The position numbers and the translations under genes are program-made. Shown piece after piece: positions 22,949-34,531 of a stretch of 64,000 bases of DNA. Within the stretch, counting starts at the first letter, position 1; the number at the start of each line of letters is the position of its first letter. Location: positions 1 through 64,000 of the forward strand of contig CANTFL010001420.1 of NCBI GenBank assembly GCA_947650285.1, written 5' to 3'. Source of the DNA: Hyaloperonospora brassicae. Taxonomy: Eukaryota; Oomycota; Peronosporomycetes; Peronosporales; Peronosporaceae. The notes under the pieces are model-generated. The model ran no database searches. It saw only the letters and a program-made list of their open reading frames with translations, and was not told the origin of the DNA.

Positions 22949-23224
22949 CCGTGCATAATGTCATGCGTGCAAATCATATGGGCGAGTAATCATTGAGATG
23001 TTTGTGTGCGCACAGTTGCGTAAGGTCGTGTTGTGGTCGCCACTAGACACGAAGCATCCAATAACGTTCTCTGAACGTCACACGAGTGCTGTTTTAGGTA
23101 ACAGAAGAACGCAGCATATATTGTGGTCCCAATGGGCAAAGGTGTGTCATTGTTTACACATGCATGACGCTCTCTCCGTCCGTAAATTGTACGAAATTAG
23201 AAAGAATAACATATAAGATAACCA

Positions 23225-23290
23225 TTTTACTCAGCGGTAAAGATATATATCTCACTCTCTCTTTCTCTCTGTCGCTCTCTCGTTGTCACC
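23225..23290 (+). repeat. CT-rich tract
   Basis: Imperfect (TCTC)n pyrimidine run around 23250-23282 in non-coding DNA. Confidence 0.5.
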
Positions 23291-23679
23291 CATCATATTC
23301 GAGCTGTAATTATTGTTGTGGTTGTTGCTACAGCACGGACGAGATCAGCTGTTGTATTCTTTTCGATGGTCTTTCTCCTCAGCACAACAACAACACGAAC
23401 GAGTTGCGTCATCACCAGCACGACAGCTCAGTTGTGACACAATGCACGACGCATGACCCGTCCCTTAGCCGCGAACCGTAACCATTTGGAAGAGGTACGA
23501 GCACAGCCAGCGCTCAATATTTTTTCCTGACTACCTAACTGATATGTCAAAGACGAGTGACAGACCGCTCGTGTTCAAGCATACGAGCTATATCTCATAA
23601 ATTGTTCCCGGCTCACCGATAACGTCGCACCGTTGCTTGCATCGCTTTCAACGAGAAACCCCACAATTTCACCTCTCAT

Positions 23680-24370
23680 TCCCCATTGTTTTAGGTCAGG
23701 CTCCAGTCACATCTACCCACAGCCTGGTGTTACGGGCGGCCTAAACCTTCGGCGGAAATCCTTCCTTGCGGGAGCCAACGGGGTGGGGGTGCTCAAAGCT
23801 TGCTTCTCGTACGGCGTAGGCCGCGCGAGCAATCGACACGGGGGAGGTGTTTCGACGATCGGAGGCGTCTCCACGTAACGCAGGACTGTTCCGGCACACG
23901 CTCAAGTCGGATCGAGAGACCGCGCAAGCGGTCATTGAAAAGCGGATAAATAGTGGCTTTGTGCCCGCTCCACGCGTCGCTGATTCGGCACACGCACAAG
24001 TCCAACTGAGGAACCGCGTAAGTAGTCTAAAAGGGTCACCGGGAAAAGCTGGCGGCTTCTCCTTCGTCTCGTGTTGCCGCTTTGGCGGTCGCGCATCTAT
24101 TGTCGATTAGGTGTGCAAGCGGACCTGAAGGGCGCGATTCTTTGGCCAGAGACGTACACCGCGCCACCGTCATCGCTTCGTCGGTTGCGACATCTGATTG
24201 GAAGGTCGTTTGAGCGGCCAAAATTAGGACTGTCGACAAGTACGGTGGCATTCCTCGGCGTGCAACGTAGCTTGGCTACGCGCACTTTAGGTCGGCTGGC
24301 CGCGCTTGCGGTCGCTGATCCGATCGGCCATCTTTTTTGGCGCCTTGACATCTGTTTGCTGGATTCATAA
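23680..24370. repeat. GC-rich island with short internal repeats, unidentified
   Basis: A block of about 690 bp is clearly more GC-rich than both flanks. It contains near-repeats such as CGGCACACGCTCAAGTC (about 23892) and CGGCACACGCACAAGTC (about 23987), and several GCGGTCGC / CGTCGCTGAT motifs. Frames on both strands are short and conflicting. It may be a degenerate transposon or gene fragment of foreign composition. No function is assigned. Confidence 0.4.
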
Positions 24371-24672
24371 GCCTTGCACTTAGAGAGCTTGAAAGATGGG
24401 CTCGAACCTGGTTTGGTTATTTAATCTTTGACCTTTTGCTTACCTCGCTCCCCGCTCTTCGGAAGCACCCACGTCATAGATCCGGATTCCGGGTCGTACT
24501 TTCTGGTATATATAATCGGTAATTCAATGTATATTGGATGCTTATGACACTATCACCACCATCGCAGCTCGTAGAATCGCCACTTTTGCAAGCAAATTTT
24601 CGCATAATCATTTTGTCTCAATCACACGTTGTTGTAATGTGACTGTACCCAGCTATCATCCTGTAACCGATC

Positions 24673-24880
24673 GGGGTGGTGCAGTGGGTTAGCCACGGCC
24701 GTTGCGAGCGAGAGGTTGAGGGCTCGAGCCCGCAGGAGGACAGCTCCATCCTCATAGGTTCGATTTTAAGGCCGCGGCACCGACTGGGCCGACGATAGGC
24801 CGCAGCCGGTAGACAATGTGAAGCAAGTGTGCAAAGAGGTACACCACGGAGTCGAAAATTCACTAAGTTACTGATCGCAG
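24673..24880 (+). mobile_element. tRNA-derived SINE
   Basis: A tRNA-like head begins at 24673. It has a pol III A box (TGGTGCAGTGG, 24677-24687) and a B box (GGCTCGAGCCC, 24721-24731) separated by 33 bp, the spacing of a tRNA gene. It is followed by a non-tRNA body that ends around 24880. A functional tRNA is excluded because no acceptor stem closes after the T arm. tRNA-related SINEs are known in Phytophthora genomes. No target-site duplication was delimited. Confidence 0.65.
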
Positions 24881-27800
24881 GTACTAGGGCGGTTAAGGAT
24901 CGAAAGTAAAACTTCCCCGGGTAGACAGAATTACCCTTCCCCAGCTATCGTGCTATCGTCTCCGTTTTGGCCACACGTGATGCTGCGGCTTGCGCCTACC
25001 CTGTTTGGGTACATACTACTCCTTCCACTTACTGTGCAGGTCTTTAACTCGGTATCGCAAAGCTGTGTCACAGTAAATTTTGCACACACCGACGTTTTGT
25101 CCGTCCATTACACGACGATAGCTCTGCGTTACAATTAAAGCATTCCTCCACACTACCCTCCTTATTAACACGATTACAGCTCCAGTGCGGGCGTTCGAGC
25201 ATGGGGTATTCATACGGTGCATGGCGTAAGGTCGGCAACGATCACAATTTTTCGTTTGTGGTAGCTCGCGGTATTTTTTTCACACTATTACAAGACTGAA
25301 TTTGCGTTCCGGAGATTCTATACGGTCACGAAGGTACGACGAAGTTCATTATGCCGCTTCACTCTCCCTACCAGATACATTCTACGTTCGCTACTGCTAC
25401 CGCTAGTGCTGTACAAAACCGAGAGAATCGTTAGAATATTATAAGTACGGTCCATATAGTGGCTACATGCGACGACACAGGGTTGCAACCCCGTCGGCCC
25501 GTACGTACGAGATGAGAAACATTAAATGCCTGCTATGAGCATGACGAATTGCACATATGCTAGGGATCACATTGGGCTTATGTCCAACATCCTGGTGCGT
25601 GTTTGCGGAACTATGCATCGACAGTATGCTTCGGCTGAATACAGGGCATCCGGTTGTATTACTATCGATATTACTTTGCACACGCATCATGCTTCATTAC
25701 CCTTTTGCTCAGCGCATACATCAGCGAAAGTCACGAAACGACTAAGATTTCGCACTCACCCGAAATTTACAAAGATCGACGTTTAGTATTCACATAATCG
25801 CCAAATATAATATAGCTGTCATCGAGAGGGTACCAAATCTCCGAGTGAAAGTATCGTCCGCTGCGATATACCGCGAGGTAATGGTCCAGATAGCACTAAA
25901 GTGGCGACAGCTAAGACCAAATGTTTATGTCTGTAAACGAGCGGTAAAAGTGTATTCGACCTCTATGTCGACCATCTTGTGGTGGTAGTCTGAAAATAAA
26001 TGTTGTTGTTATGCAATATGAGATGGCAGCTTTAATTACGCACCGGAAACACAATTATGATAATCATCGATGTAACAAATTCTCATTGGTCAATTAAACC
26101 CGAGTTTAGGCTAATTTCTGATATTAAATAGCATCGCATAGTACAACAGTTGTGCACTGTTGAAAAGTCTTACTGAAGCGTACCTTGGATAACCAGTCAT
26201 TTTATTTGAACATGTTGGTCTTACTGAAGCTTACGTTATAACCAGTCATTTATAGGACAAAAGATGCGTCGAACAAGTAATTTTTGTTCAATGGGTTGAA
26301 ATATGGCTACTAGCCTGCGATATTTGATATAGGCAACGGCCACTTAATTGCCGGACCATCATCGAGCTCTACAGGTTTTTTAGGTGATAGCGTCACAGTG
26401 ATTGTTTTACATTACATATATTTAAACATTCGCTTTCGCATCTGCCATCATTCTTGATTCGACGGCTATTTTGTGCGACCATCTAGTATTTGTTAAATTT
26501 CTCAGTTGAGCAGTCCTTAGAGGAAAATGCTCGAAACGCGCACTGTACCGCGTGTCAAGCGACAGCGTCGTGAACTTCGTCACGATAAAAATGTTTCAGC
26601 ATAATTTATGGTTTCGCCATTATTACTACTATGCTGCAGTCCATATCATTCAATCGACCCGTCCTGATTGTTTTTTCCATTCGACGGGGCAGGGCTGTAT
26701 CCTGCCAACCGAAAGCACAACCTGGTGTCATGTAAAGCTTAAGTACACGATAGTACGAATTCTAACCTTAATGGTATATGCAACACCCGTCCTTTACTAT
26801 AGGCGATAAATATCGTGACGCCGTGAGGTATTTATCATGCGTGACCATACTACATGAATGGATGAATTTACAAGGCCGGCATGCAAGACATTGTTGCCAC
26901 GGTAAGGTATGCGTTTTGCTCGATGATCAATTTTTTTTGGATAGCAATATACGGTAGAAAAATGCGCTCGATGCAATGATATAAGTGTAAATAATAGACA
27001 AAACAAAAACTGTGAGCGTGCCGACTTTTCTATTGACCAGATGCAGTAAAGCGTATCATCACTAGGAACACATAACCAAATTACTTCGTGTAGCGATCCA
27101 AGGGAAGCCTGCTCCCGCGTGAATGGTATTCGCGACCGCGGGACTGGTAAAATGCGGTGTGGGCTACATTAAAACTATTTATGCACTTGGCCGAGCTCGT
27201 AAGGAGCAGATGATATTGGTATTGCTTTGAAAGTTCCTTGCTAGTAGCTGAAAGTCTTGCTGGCCAAGGCAAAATGCATCCCAAATCGATCTCGTGGGGT
27301 TTGCGTGGAGTATCACGTATCTATATGATGGATGATAGTGAATGTGACAGGTGCTCAATTAATATCTAACAAACACATATTAAAGAAACATAAGGGATTT
27401 TAGGCTTTTTCCTTTTTAATCACGTGATTATGACGTCATATGATTGGCGATAAGCTAAAGATACTTAACAGTATACTGCTTAATGATTTTATAATCGGCT
27501 CTATTAACCTAGTTGCAATTGAATGAGAGCATCGACATATTTATTTTTCTCCTTAACATTTAAACTATATTTACACTCTACACACCAGTTACTAGTTGTG
27601 CACTATACGCTGATGTGAATATTAATCGTAAAGTTGTTCCACCTTTGAGGAGTCGCTTGCATATCGACATTATACCAGATAATGAGCTTGTTTAAGCTTA
27701 AAAGGAACGCAAATTATCCGAGATAAGTCTACACCAGAATTATTGTAACATAAAACCTTATTAGCGCATATCAATAAATAGTCGTTGTTGACTCTAAATT

Positions 27801-30800
27801 GCCACTTCGCGCCTGTACATGACTACCGCGGAAATGGACGTCTCTGTCAATTTATGTCACTTATCGTATGTTTATACCAGGACGCTTCTCCCCATATATT
27901 TTCTAATCTACCTCATATCCCGATTAAGGTGTACGCCAATCAGTGAAACCTTTTTTATTATGTCTACCGCTCTACACGGCAGCGGCTCTATCAGAAAAGA
28001 TACTGTTACGTCTTCAATATTTATCGTGATACGACTGCAGTAGGAATGATGCTTAAGCGTACGTCTCCTCATTTTACGCCCTTCGTCCATGACAGAAATT
28101 CTGAACGCTGAATGGCCAGGTTTTATTCTAATATTAGCAATAATGAAGGCTAACACTATGACCCATATACATACATAAAAAAGAAGTGAAACATTCATTG
28201 TCTGACATGTTCAGGGTCATTGCGCCCGACTTAGTCGATAATTGTTCATTATTTTACGCAATTAGAGGGGTTTCAAGTGATAGCGGGATACTTTAAGCGG
28301 TGTTTTACGGATTATCTTAGTTTACCGTATGCTTTGACTACATCGAAGGGTATAGTAACCCAATTGTATAGATCTCATCGGTTCCAAGCATAAATGTTAT
28401 TGGATGACATAATTTAAACATCTTAGTGTAAAAACGGTTGGTCTGACCTAGACAGTTTACATTAATAGTTTACGATCGTTGTTTATTTGTTTGCGCAGCA
28501 AAAAAGGATAGTCCATATAATAAAATGATGTATATATGGTGTTGAGCTGAATTATTTACTTATTTGTTCGGCAAAGAGGCTAGAGTGCAATCCGACAAAC
28601 ATAGTTGCGCATTTGTCCTGGCCAGATACGAACATCAAATTCAAATTCCGCAATAAGTTGCGCCTTATCAACTACACAAAAAATGGGTTTGATTGACCCG
28701 GATATGAATATATGTGTATTTGAATCTGCAAGATGAATGCGGGTAGATACTTTCTACATTTTATAAGTTTGAAAGAATAACAAGGGTACAGATACGTCAC
28801 CGTTCAACATTGGTGCCGACTACGTTGGACTTGGAAAAATTATTTTGTGGCGTCTTTGACGCGTCGAAAATTGGCATACTATGTACTATGCCTTATAGTG
28901 ACATCAATGGTCATAAGTGTGTATCACGTCTAGCGATATTGACAGCTCTGAAAGCAGTAAAGAACACTTCGATTCTTCTTAATGATTCACTTGCTCTAAA
29001 AAAGGACCTGATAGAGCTTGACGTCCCTCTGTCTGATTTATACCTTTTTCGTGATTTATGCTATAACATTCTCATCCGTAATGCGATATAGTAGCCTCAC
29101 CTCTTAACATAGGCTTTTTGGCTACCATTATCTTACAAATGTCACATAACGTCAGGTTAAAGATGGGTTGGCACGAATAAAAGGGATGCTTCGCCTCGCA
29201 AAATTGGTAGGTCGATTATACAAAAAAGGCAATTTTTCTTCGCCCAATACGGAATCGATCAATGCAATTAATTCTCGCGAACACAATATGGTACATTTGC
29301 TACTAGATCAAAATAGTATGCAACCCCGACTCATTCATACGATTCGCTGCGTACTTACATACCTGCGACGACCTGTCGAAACTTCATCGATATAAAGAGT
29401 GTGGTATTTAACAGATGAGTACTGACCTCTCGGACCAATTATAAATAGATTGATGGGAATAGCTACCTAATACTATTACAGGCTCATCATACTGCGATAA
29501 CCGGCTACATCGATCTTAAGAAGGCCTGTGGCTCTGTAAGTCAGGGCCATCGGTGAACTATAGTCTATGTCGGTGTGAGAAAATTCGTGCGTAGCGTGTT
29601 GTGTGCGCGTATAACATGTCACCCAGCAAGTTCTCAGCTCCTGCGGCTACGCCTCTAGCTAATATACCTGCACCCATTAAGATTTTTTATGAAATTCAAT
29701 TAGTTTTTTGTCTGACTACCAAAAAATAAGTTTTCAAACGGGTATATACCCTTTGTTGACCAAATACCCAATTACTTCCTTAGTGGCTGTGTCGGACTCT
29801 ATAAATCGTGAAGTTTGACCAAAACTGTAGGTAAATTGCGTGTTTCATTATCACGCTTTGCGAGTAAAAATCAGATGGGATGGAGATATGATTTGAATGC
29901 TTGTACTTGAAATTTCAAAAAATCATATGCAAAGTGATGGGCTGCCATTGTGATGTTCACGGCCTCTCATCTTTGGACCCAAATTAAAAGGGAGAGTGCT
30001 AATCGCGCTATGTGCACCAATTTGGTAGATATAGTGCTAGTGCACTCACAATAAAGATCCACAATCTTAGTTTATGAAATTTAGTTAAATGACGCGGAAT
30101 TAGCCTCTTTTGGCTTTATTACGTTCTGTACGACTTCTTGCCACATGAGTATTACTAAATCCAAACACGGGCTAATAGATTCATCTGACGCTCCGTCACA
30201 GCCAGCACTTTTGAAAGAGTAAATCAGTGGCTCATAACATGTTCCAAGTACGGCATGCAACCGCACGGTACCAACATCTTAAATGTGCTGCTGTGGACTA
30301 AGCTGTACGGCAAATGAGGTGTAATTAAATGAACGTATACCACGCATCACTATGCCGAAATGATCAGGCCATGACGATAGCGTGCAGACGGCAAAGGTTA
30401 AAGTGTTGTCTGTGCATTGTATTTTTATTAATGCTAGCAGCAAATTTCTATTGTAAACTGCTGCTTGGCAGCTATCATTCAAACCTCCTTTCGGACTTAC
30501 GAGCTATAACCCCTTCAGAGGATTTCTTATTAAGAATTATTATCTCCCAGCGTTGACACTAGCTCCAGGCCACGACATAAAACAATATGTGATCATCACA
30601 TTCCGCGATCTCCACGTCTGTATATTGTACGAAGTTTCAGATTGAATAATATCGTCTATCCTAGTGGATGTATGGCTACTAGACTTCTGTCGTATTACAA
30701 ACTGTAGCAGCATGCTTAAAGCAGTAATGCTTGTAGCATGCCCAACAGGTAGAAGGACTGCTGCATGGCGGTAAGGGACCTTGTCGGATCGGCCTACACC

Positions 30801-31268
30801 CGCTCACAATTTTCGCATCAAAACGTATTTATTGTATTTAAAACCTCGGATAACTTGAGATCATTCTGGAGCCAGATTTAGACAATCAGAGCCCACAGTC
30901 ACCGAGAGGCATGCTAAGCATTCGGAAAGCTTTCTATCGCTGCGTTGTGCCGTTTACACGAAGGAGGAGATTGCTAGGATCTACTGCCACACCGTGGCGC
31001 CTTGGATACGATTTCTATGACTTTTTGTGGTGTGAGGTTGTCCGTATATTGCGTACGGAACAAGGTATAGTCAACTGCAAGCGGCGGGCTAGTCCGTGCC
31101 ATGAAGCTATGCGTCTACTGACATGCGTGATGTAGCTTTTCATGCCGTGACCCTGTTACCGAAGAAACAAACTTCGGCTGATGGGGTCTATCGGTGCTAC
31201 TGAAACGAATCTTAAGCGAGAATTGTAACGAAAATGAAGCTCGAGTGTTCAACATGACGGGTGCTTAG
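24881..31268. other. AT-rich gene desert
   Basis: About 6.4 kb of AT-rich sequence with stops in all frames and only short open stretches. The longest plausible frames (28810-29091 and 29168-29395, plus) show no recognisable motif. Two imperfect 50-bp-spaced copies of GTCTTACTGAAGC...ATAACCAGTCATTTA sit at 26168 and 26218. No RNA gene was recognised. Confidence 0.5.
26168..26255 (+). repeat. Imperfect 50-bp tandem duplication
   Basis: GTCTTACTGAAGC and ATAACCAGTCATTTA occur twice in the same order, starting at 26168 and 26218. Confidence 0.7.
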
Positions 31269-31682
31269 TGTAATGGGGCACACCCTTGCGTGAAATAAAC
31301 GCAAGGGTATCGTGCACCGACTAGCGTACACGAGGCAACCGAGGAAGCAGTAGGTAAGACAGAGGCAACACTGTCTTAGGGTAAAGTAGAACGGTTATAT
31401 TAATATAATTAAGTCCTTTAATACCACTGAATCTCTCTGTTGACCTGAATTAGTTATACAAATCTAACTAAATGTATGATGACGTCTACTCACCACCCAT
31501 TGCGCGCGTCTAGCAGCGATTGGTGGGTTGATATCATCACGATATCATCCAATGAGTAGACCCTTCGGTCATCTCAACAATATCACCATGTCTGTGATAT
31601 TGTTAAAGAATATTCGACTTAATATCTTTTATTGTCAAATTCTTTCAATGACAATTTCCATGTAACGGGCTACCCCGTTACA
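31269..31682 (-). repeat. Element 2 3' LTR (414 bp)
   Basis: On the plus strand it begins TGTAATGGGG and ends CCCCGTTACA. It matches 38848-39239 with small indels and scattered changes. The hairpin TGTAACGGG / CCCGTTACA is at its right end (31661-31682). Confidence 0.93.
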
Positions 31683-31766
31683 TCACCTTTCACTTATCTG
31701 ATAGTCACCGTGTGACTATCGAAAACTTGGTGACCACCCGTTGGACACCAATGGGACAGATAGCAC

Positions 31767-32843
31767 TTGTTTGGTCAGACCCATTCACTCCTGACCTTGC
31801 CTCGCATAGTTAACATGTCTATGCGAGGTGATTCGAAGACCACACAGCCTGCTGCTGTGCCAGCCTCTGCAGCAGACGACGAAGCGTCTGCTGCTTGTTC
31901 TCCGTCTGCAGCAGAAGGTGCTGCAGACGCATACGGTATCGCACCACGTGCACATGATGACCTCGTCGATGAGGTCATCAATTCTGGCGAGTCAGACGTG
32001 CCCGACTCGCGCAACGTTCCAGAGGCATCCCGATCACCGGTGGTGCCTCATCGTTCGTCAAGAGCACTGTCTAACGAGCGGACTCGTGAAATGCTACACA
32101 GTCTGTTCGGCAGTGATGATGAGCTCTATGGTGAGAAATACTGTGCCTCACCAGTATCAACTCGTGCTTCCCCGCAAGAGCGTGATAAAGATGGCGCGAG
32201 CCGTCGTCATACTGAAAACCGTGGTACCGAAACAGGTACCACTTTGAAGCGTGGTGAGCTCAAGCCGTGGCGCTTACCCGACCAGCTCATCGATAGCCTA
32301 CCTCACGAGACGAGCCAGCATCATCGAATACCTTTATTCGATGCGAGTGAGCTTCATGGCTTAGGACCCAGCGCGAGAAAATTTCGCGATGAGGAAGACT
32401 TTTATCTCGATGTCTTCCTTAGACATCGATGGTGCAACTGCAACCAAAAGCGTGACAAGAACTCGCTTTTGGCAGCGTGGAACGCGTTCGTCCAAAACGT
32501 GAAGAATTTTGGACGAGAAGGGTGGCTTAAGAAGCTTGAGGCGATACGCATCAAATTCGAAAAGCGAACGCCAACCGGTGCCAGGTACCGTTTGCATCGT
32601 TTGTCGAGTGACGCAGACATTCCTAACCTCACTTGGGGAGATCTTTGTGCGAACTGTGTCGACAACTCGCAACGTGCACATAGGAACGTATATTCCGTAA
32701 GCTCGCCCTGGGGGAGGGCACACATCTCGAGTGAGATGCGTGACGCGATTGCAAACTTGCAATCCGTCTACAAGCGCCAAAAGTGCGTGTTTACCGATGG
32801 GCCCCAGGACCAATCGGATGAGTCTCGTCATACTGGCGAATGA
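31767..32843 (+). CDS. Element 2 antisense ORF (aORF), intact, 358 codons
   Basis: An uninterrupted frame on the strand opposite to gag-pol, starting 85 bp inside the 3' LTR (an alternative ATG at 31815) and ending within the antisense of the chromodomain (overlap 32791-32843). Residues 1-120 are Ala/Ser/Asp-rich and probably disordered. Residues ~165-335 are a compact Trp/aromatic-rich domain (LPDQLIDSL, EEDFYLDVFLRHRW, SLLAAWNAFV, GWLKKLEAI) with several Cys and His. This core aligns with the aORF of element 1. No family was recognised; possible roles are nucleic-acid binding or regulation of the element, but nothing in the sequence proves either. Its survival while gag and pol are broken suggests either relaxed chance or separate constraint. 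Confidence 0.6.
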   Translation: MFGQTHSLLTLPRIVNMSMRGDSKTTQPAAVPASAADDEASAACSPSAAEGAADAYGIAPRAHDDLVDEVINSGESDVPDSRNVPEASRSPVVPHRSSRALSNERTREMLHSLFGSDDELYGEKYCASPVSTRASPQERDKDGASRRHTENRGTETGTTLKRGELKPWRLPDQLIDSLPHETSQHHRIPLFDASELHGLGPSARKFRDEEDFYLDVFLRHRWCNCNQKRDKNSLLAAWNAFVQNVKNFGREGWLKKLEAIRIKFEKRTPTGARYRLHRLSSDADIPNLTWGDLCANCVDNSQRAHRNVYSVSSPWGRAHISSEMRDAIANLQSVYKRQKCVFTDGPQDQSDESRHTGE

Positions 32844-34531
32844 GACCTTCAACGTCCATCAACAGCTGATAGCGGGGCTCCCAGCAGTTCCAAGAGGGTG
32901 GATACCCCCGCCACTGGACGAGGTAGCTCGTCCTTGATCCTGAATCGTCACGGTGGTTCAAGATACGCTCCACTGGGAAGCGTTGACCACCGTGAGAATC
33001 CACCAGTGGTATCGGTGGCGGTGGAAAGACAAGGTACGGACCAGCCGCCGGGCCTGCACGAGACTTTGGGTAACCCCGAGCGTTACCTGACCGAACTGAG
33101 GGAGGAAGTCGATCACGAATATGATCGCCGACACGACATGCAGTCGGACGTGCGACGTCTCCGTACCGATTGAGAGAAGGAACGATCGGATTATGCGTTC
33201 TTTCAACTCTAGAGCAAACCCGAGAAGCACCGTTTGCGCGACGAGCTAGAGACAGTTCGTCGCGAGGCCGCGTCGATGAAGGACCAACTTGAGTGTTTGG
33301 TCCGTGATCACAAGAATCTGTTAGGGATTTCTTGAGCTCGCCGGTTATCTTCGTTCTCGCAAGAGGCCTCGTCCTGATAGTACGTCCTGATTCGCCCCAC
33401 GTAAAACGTAGGATGTGTGCGCATCTTACGTGGCAACTCAATCGTGTAAGCATTGCCCTTTCGATGCAACACACGAAAGGGACCAATGTATTTCGGCAGT
33501 AGTTTACTACTGCCGACATTAGTGACTACATGTACAGGTAAGTTTACCGTAGACAGTAGTACTAGGCCATTAGCTGTAAATGAAAGAACATTTGCTCTTC
33601 CATTCTTGTCCGCGTTTCGTTTCTGGCGGTCTACCGCATTTGCGATGGAGTCCTGAACGAAACGGACTACCGCCTCTCGAGTCAGCAGGAATTTCTCTGC
33701 TGACTCTTTGTTTTGTCTTTCAGTGCGCTTCGTTCGCACTGCTAAGAGATCGTTCTCTTCTTCAACGAGAATGCCTTCATCCTCGCTGGAATAATCGTTG
33801 ACGATGCTGAATATCCCAGCATCGTCATCATCGTCTGATGTATCAGCAGCGTCATCGCTACTGCTAAGCTCGATTTCCTCAATGTCGACGTTGACGACGT
33901 CGGCATCAAACGTATCGGCGTGAGCGGTGATACGTGATGAGCAAGAGCCAAAACGGTTTTTGCTCGAGCGAGTCCCTCTCCCCTTAACTCATAGTCACTC
34001 TGTATGACGGGTGGGAATACGTGGGTGGCGTAAGCCATTCACGTAGAACGGTGTATGCGTTGTGGACTCATGCACGGAGTTGTTGATGGCAAACTCAACT
34101 ATCGGCAAGAACTTACTTCAATGTGAAAAGGAGTGGACGTGTCCACGAAGAATTTCTTCGAGGACACGGTTCGCCCGTTCAGTCTGACCATCCGTTTTGG
34201 GATGATCAGAGGTTGACATCTTCAACCGTGTTCACAATGTACGGAACACGGATTGCCACAACTCCGCCGTGAACCGAGGGTCACGGTCGGATACGAGTTC
34301 ACGGGGTAAACCATGGAGTCAAAACACAGTGTCGATGAAGACACGCGCACAGCCGTGGGCGTTGATCGATTATGGGACTGCAGCAAGATGTACCATCTTG
34401 CTGAAACGATCCACAAACACACGAATACCCTTATTCTTGTGAGTGTCTTCGGGAAACCCGAAGACAAAGTCCATGGACACGGACTCCCAACACTCTGCCG
34501 GGACCGGCAGAGGTTGTAACGGTGCACGGGA
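32791..34531 (-). pseudogene. Element 2 integrase core, C-terminal domain and chromodomain, broken
   Basis: Below 34531 the integrase core continues in several phases (34222-34527 contains the shifted catalytic region). 33308-33739 is the integrase C-terminal domain (KYIGPFRVLHRKGNAYTIEL, a GPY/F-like block). A phase change then leads into the tail, where a chromodomain reads FPVERILNHRDD...YLVQWRGYPPSWNCWEPR. Chromodomains in this position steer integration to marked chromatin in known chromoviruses. Stops and shifts are present, so a functional integrase is unlikely from this copy. Confidence 0.8.

Noticed and set aside
24673..24745. Functional tRNA gene
   Set aside because: A and B boxes are present but the acceptor stem does not close; the tRNA-like part continues into a SINE body.
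28810..29091. Possible gene in the AT-rich desert
   Set aside because: Ninety-three codons without motif, splice support or coding bias; left as part of the desert.
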